A stretch of DNA of 11,244 bases, from the NCBI GenBank assembly GCA_958430865.1, contig CAUDNR010000746.1, positions 56,752 to 67,995 of the forward strand. The letters are read 5' to 3'. Origin of the DNA: Entrophospora sp. SA101 (Eukaryota > Glomeromycota > Glomeromycetes > Entrophosporales > Entrophosporaceae). Of this stretch, positions 8,614 to 11,244 are shown piece by piece (the first letter of the stretch is position 1; the number at the start of each line of letters is the position of its first letter). Under the pieces are notes generated by a model that had not been told where the DNA came from, made no database searches, and saw only the letters and a list, made by a program, of their open reading frames with translations. Both the position numbers and the translations under genes were made by a program.

Positions 8614-9064
8614 ATGTCAAGGCAATACACCATTGAATATGAAACATTTTGATATGTGAAGTTTGATTACAGGAAAATGGCAGGTGTTGAAGCATGCACG
8701 CTACCTTGAACACTTACAGCCATTCTCTCATCTTCCTCATGTACACAAGGCTAATCTGACCTGATTGATCGATGATACAATGATGCAATTAAATTTTCTG
8801 GGGTATTGCGTGGCTTTGGAGTTTACCGAGACTGCATCAATCGTCAATGACGCTTTCACTAATCTTCCCAGACCAGAGATGGCCGCTGCCATGTTGGATG
8901 AAAAGTCACCTGCAACGATCCTACCTCTAGGGCAAGGATAGCTCTATGTCCAAGATGTTGCAACTCTGCTGATGAATATTAAGAGAACCTGGAGCTCGTT
9001 TCAAGCACAGGAGGTTGCAATTCAGAGCAGGGTTGGTGGCCCTGAAATTGCATTTGGGCTCTGA
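8614..9064 (+). pseudogene. Decayed protein-coding relic of unknown family
   Basis: I do not recognise the family. The reading starts at ATG 8614 (MSRQYTIEYETF, then TGA at 8650-8652). It changes frame around an A-run at 8673-8677 and then stays in one frame from 8672 to 9064 with only two stops, TGA at 8762-8764 and TAG at 8939-8941. Stretches such as KWQVLKHARYLEHLQPFSHL, LGYCVALEFTETASIVNDAF and DVATLLMNIKRTWSSFQAQE look like real helical protein, and the DNA is richer in G/C and CpG than its surroundings. Total would be about 150 residues. It could be a host gene relic, a transposon accessory protein or a fragment of a larger gene. Confidence 0.45.
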
Positions 9065-9108
9065 TGATAAGAGGAAAGTTGTAAAATAGTGTTTGTTTTG
9101 TATAATAA

Positions 9109-9132
9109 TTTTCATAAATGCTCAGTTTTTCT
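9109..9132 (+). repeat. Direct repeat, copy 1
   Basis: TTTTCATAAATGCTC followed by AGTTTTTCT recurs at 9305-9328 with one mismatch. Weaker similarity continues downstream in both copies (CCAA(T/C)TGA, then GGGTAGG). The copies lie 196 bp apart in non-coding DNA, after the 8614-9064 relic and before the 9392 open frame. Confidence 0.8.
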
Positions 9133-9304
9133 GATGCTAACCAATTGATGATTTTGGGTAGGGGACTGGGATGGGTTTTTGCCCAATCAGTCCTCTGTCC
9201 TGTAGGTTAAAATTATCACATGATATATACATCTTTGTCAGCAATATGGCCAATGAGAAAAAGTCATAAAATGGTTTGGATTTTGGTATGTTATAAATTA
9301 ATCA

Positions 9305-9328
9305 TTTTCATAAATGCTCTGTTTTTCT
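9305..9328 (+). repeat. Direct repeat, copy 2
   Basis: Second copy of the 24-nt repeat at 9109-9132, one mismatch (T for A). It ends about 60 bp before the start of the open frame at 9392. Confidence 0.8.
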
Positions 9329-9391
9329 TTAATTTTTATTTGACCAACTGAACTTGTTATTTAAATGGGGTAGGATTGTTGGTGAGTAGGC

Positions 9392-9736
9392 ATGCCATCA
9401 AAAAGACAACAACCAGGACTCAAAACTCTGAATTCAGGGAAAAACCAAAACAGCAACCCAGGTTGCAACCTCCCAAGTTGCAGAACTTTTGAACCAGATG
9501 CAGGTGCCAACTTTTATGCTAGTGTGGCAATAACTTGCAGCAATCATCACATAATTGTTGATATCCATCAGCAATCAATGCCTATATGGTGACAGCAAGC
9601 CTGGTCTGAGGGGAAGATAGGGAAAAGTTTTGTCCAAAGCCTTCCAACATGTTTTCACCTTACCCGTGGAAACAATTCCATGGTTATGAGGCGTGTGAAA
9701 GCACGTGTTGACTTGTTTGTGACAGGAAAGTTTTAA
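9392..9736 (+). pseudogene. Possible coding relic with one in-frame TGA, unknown family
   Basis: Starting at ATG 9392 (MPSKRQQPGLKTLNSGKNQN) the frame is open to a TGA at 9590-9592, then open again (QQAWSEGKIGKSFVQSLP through RRVKARVDLFVTGKF) to TAA at 9734-9736, about 114 codons in all. The DNA is more G/C-rich than its flanks. No family is recognised and another frame also has protein-like pieces, so this may be a relic read in the wrong frame. Confidence 0.25.
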
Positions 9737-9960
9737 TTAAATCTGACACCTGCAATCAACATCAGATTTATTATTCATGAGCAACCATAATTGATAATCA
9801 GGAAAAGTAATTTATTTTGTGAACCCCAGAGATCTGGGTAGACACATATTGTTAAAGTTTCATTCATGCATGGCCTTGGTATCATTACTACCTGGTGATG
9901 GAATTGTTTTGTTATGTCAATGATGATATCAAATGTATTGAATAATAATCATGACTATCA
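9731..9960 (+). repeat. 230-bp tandem repeat, copy 1
   Basis: This copy begins TTTTAATTAAATCTGACACC and is followed directly by a second copy. Within it AAATCTGA and TCAGATTT form an 8-bp inverted repeat around a 15-nt loop, and CCCAGAGATCTGGG is a short near-palindrome. No transposase or conserved open frame is visible inside. Confidence 0.92.
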
Positions 9961-10210
9961 TTTTAGTTAAATCTGTCACCTGCAATCAACATCAGATTTA
10001 TTATTCATAATGAACCATACAATGGAAGGAAATATTTTTTTTGATCCTCCCTATTTATTTATTCTTGTGAATCCCAGAGATCTGGGTAGAGACACATTAT
10101 TAAAAGTTTCATTTCTGTATGGCCTTGGTATCATTACTACCTGGGTGATGCAATTGTTTGTTATGTCAATGATGATATCAAATGTATCACATAATAATCA
10201 TGACCACCAT
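9961..10210 (+). repeat. 230-bp tandem repeat, copy 2
   Basis: This copy begins TTTTAGTTAAATCTGTCACC, closely similar to copy 1 over its whole length but about 20 nt longer, because of a T-rich expansion near 10025-10060. The stem is 7 bp here (AAATCTG with CAGATTT), and the CCCAGAGATCTGGG motif is unchanged. An 84-codon open frame begins in this copy at 10010, but copy 1 does not preserve it, so I take it as chance. Confidence 0.92.
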
Positions 10211-10588
10211 GAATATTCGATGGATGGAGGCATTCACATACAAGGAAATGAAAGAAATGATTAAATAGCTAAGTCATGTTTGTTTTGTTAAAGACATATG
10301 ATTAATTATATTTAAAATATACAATAAAAAAATTGCAAGACTGCACCACTATGTCAATCAAGCTATCAAGCTGTTATGTTTGTGCATGATTTAAAATTCT
10401 TTTGTGGTCCCATCTTTTGCTTATATATAATCTATTGGTTCTCTTTTTACTGGTCAAATGATGCCAAATTGGGTAATGGGGTAACAGCAAATATTATAAA
10501 AATTTCTATATCAATTTAATTTAATTATTCTAATTTATTATACATGCATGTAGATGTTTACTCTAATGGTTGAGTAATGGTAATTTGT
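10211..10588. other. AT-rich spacer
   Basis: No gene or strong repeat is seen. There is a short duplicated string (ATCAAGCT / ATCAAGCT) near 10360-10375. TACATGCATGTAG near 10542-10554 could be a splice acceptor for an upstream part of the MULE-like gene; nothing upstream could be matched to that family. Confidence 0.5.
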
Positions 10589-11152
10589 ATGCACAAAGAA
10601 CAATCTGAACTTTTAAATGAAATCAAGTATATTGAAATAGATTCATCTTTCAAGAGAATTAATATGACAATAAATGGTTACTCTATCAAAGAATTTGAAA
10701 TTTGTTCATTTGTTGAAAGATATCAGAAAAATAAGATTATTTATTTAATGTAATTAAATGACATAATTGAATTTATCAATATTATTATTTTATATTAAAA
10801 GCCTTAACATTTGTAAGAGTTTTTTTGAATATTGAAACAAAAGAGGCATATAAATGTATGTTCAAGAAATATTTAATATAATTGAATATGACACAGGAAA
10901 AACATTTAAATTTCATCATATTGATGGAGAAGGGCTAAGTTGTATATTGGCTGATGAGCATCAAGGACAAGCATTAGGTATTATCTTCTCATTATATAAT
11001 TGTATATGGATTTTTTAAACCCTTTATAATCAATTAATATTTTAATGCAACAATCTAGGATTAGGTGAATTTTTACATAATAGAGATCCAACCAAATCTG
11101 TAGAAAATCATTTAAAATGTATACTAAAAACCTGCATAGTACATTTCAACAG
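10589..11152 (+). pseudogene. MULE-like DDE transposase fragment, three exon pieces
   Basis: The order of blocks fits the MULE transposase core. The first is IEIDSSFKRI, with the first catalytic Asp (first piece 10589-10730). The second is FVRVFLNIETKEAYKCMFKK (10802 on). After a one-base loss near 10873 come IIEYDTGKTF, FHHIDGEGLS and ILADEHQGQALG, with the probable second Asp, to 10977. A GT-AG intron at 10978-11058 joins G-GA and gives LGEFLHNRDPTKS, ILKTCIVHFNR (to 11152), followed by another GT donor. The gap between the first two pieces (10731-10801) ends in AAAG like an intron but begins ATAAGA instead of GTAAGA. No third catalytic residue is seen; the rest is missing or lies beyond the window. 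The frame loss and poor donor mark it as a pseudogene. Family assignment is from motif order, not a search. Confidence 0.7.
10978..11058 (+). other. Intron in MULE-like pseudogene
   Basis: The donor is G|GTATTATC and the acceptor ATCTAG|GA. Removal joins QALG to LGEFL in frame, as expected for this family. Length is 81 nt, similar to introns in the PIF1-like gene. Confidence 0.78.
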
Positions 11153-11186
11153 GTATTGAATGATTGTTTATTATCCCTTAAACGTA

Positions 11187-11238
11187 CAGGGATTTTTGGT
11201 CCAAATTTGTGTAGATCTTCCGAGTAAATTCAATCCCT
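11187..11238 (+). repeat. CAGGGATT motif with inverted partner; possible element edge
   Basis: CAGGGATTTTTGG begins at 11187, and AATCCCT at 11232-11238 is the inverse of AGGGATT at 11188-11194. CAGGG is a common start of hAT-type terminal repeats, so a further element may start here and continue past the window; a small hairpin is the alternative. Confidence 0.3.
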
Positions 11239-11244
11239 CTTTAA

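Noticed and set aside
8927..9115. Minus-strand open frame of 62 codons
   Set aside because: It is antisense to the longer and more protein-like plus-strand relic at 8614-9064.
10010..10264. 84-codon plus-strand open frame in the second tandem repeat copy
   Set aside because: The first copy does not keep this frame, so there is no sign of selection on it.
1..11244. tRNA, rRNA, CRISPR arrays or bacterial-type operons
   Set aside because: No cloverleaf, rRNA-like block or regularly spaced identical repeats were seen, and introns show the DNA is eukaryotic.

Overview
The window is eukaryotic nuclear DNA. It is very A/T-rich, coding stretches are broken by spliceosomal GT-AG introns of about 58-99 nt, and nearly everything recognisable is a transposable-element protein in some state of decay. 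This mix (Tc1/mariner of the 'HKGGNGR' type, hAT, a MULE-like transposase, and a poly-Gln PIF1-like helicase in AT-rich DNA) is what I would expect in an arbuscular-mycorrhizal fungus of the Rhizophagus/Glomeromycotina group. That assignment is inference from family flavour and base composition; no ribosomal or housekeeping gene is present to prove it.

Layout, left to right. (1) 56-1026, minus: a nearly full-length Tc1/mariner transposase with DD34E spacing, killed by two in-frame TGA codons and a frameshift near its start; the element runs off the left edge. (2) 1538-2690, minus: a truncated, frameshifted copy of a transposase-like family with a CxCxC N-terminus and a D-x-x-x-H-Y-S-Y-D motif, bracketed by a 12-bp inverted match that may be its ends. 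(3) 2700-4150: AT-rich DNA with no recognisable gene, apart from a slightly more GC-rich patch at 3841-4077. (4) About 4150-5439, plus: a hAT transposase pseudogene spread over all three frames, ending in the hAT dimerisation region and a long acidic tail. (5) 5440-6158: AT-rich spacer with a roughly 120-bp tandem duplication. (6) 6159 to about 8158, minus: the one gene that looks alive, a seven-exon PIF1-like DNA helicase with all expected helicase motifs, clean splice sites and a poly-Gln N-terminus; its first exon is not resolved. (7) 8614-9736, plus: two more GC-rich, coding-like stretches broken by stops, of unknown family. (8) 9731-10210: two tandem copies of a 230-250-bp repeat. (9) 10589-11152, plus: a three-exon fragment of a MULE-like transposase with a mutated splice donor and a frameshift. 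The window ends just after a CAGGGA motif that could be the edge of another element.

The genes do not form a pathway. They are independent mobile-element insertions of different ages around one apparently functional helicase. I did not find a new multi-gene system. The points most worth checking are the helicase's duplicated 5' segment and first exon, the unknown relic at 8614-9064, and the 230-bp tandem repeat.
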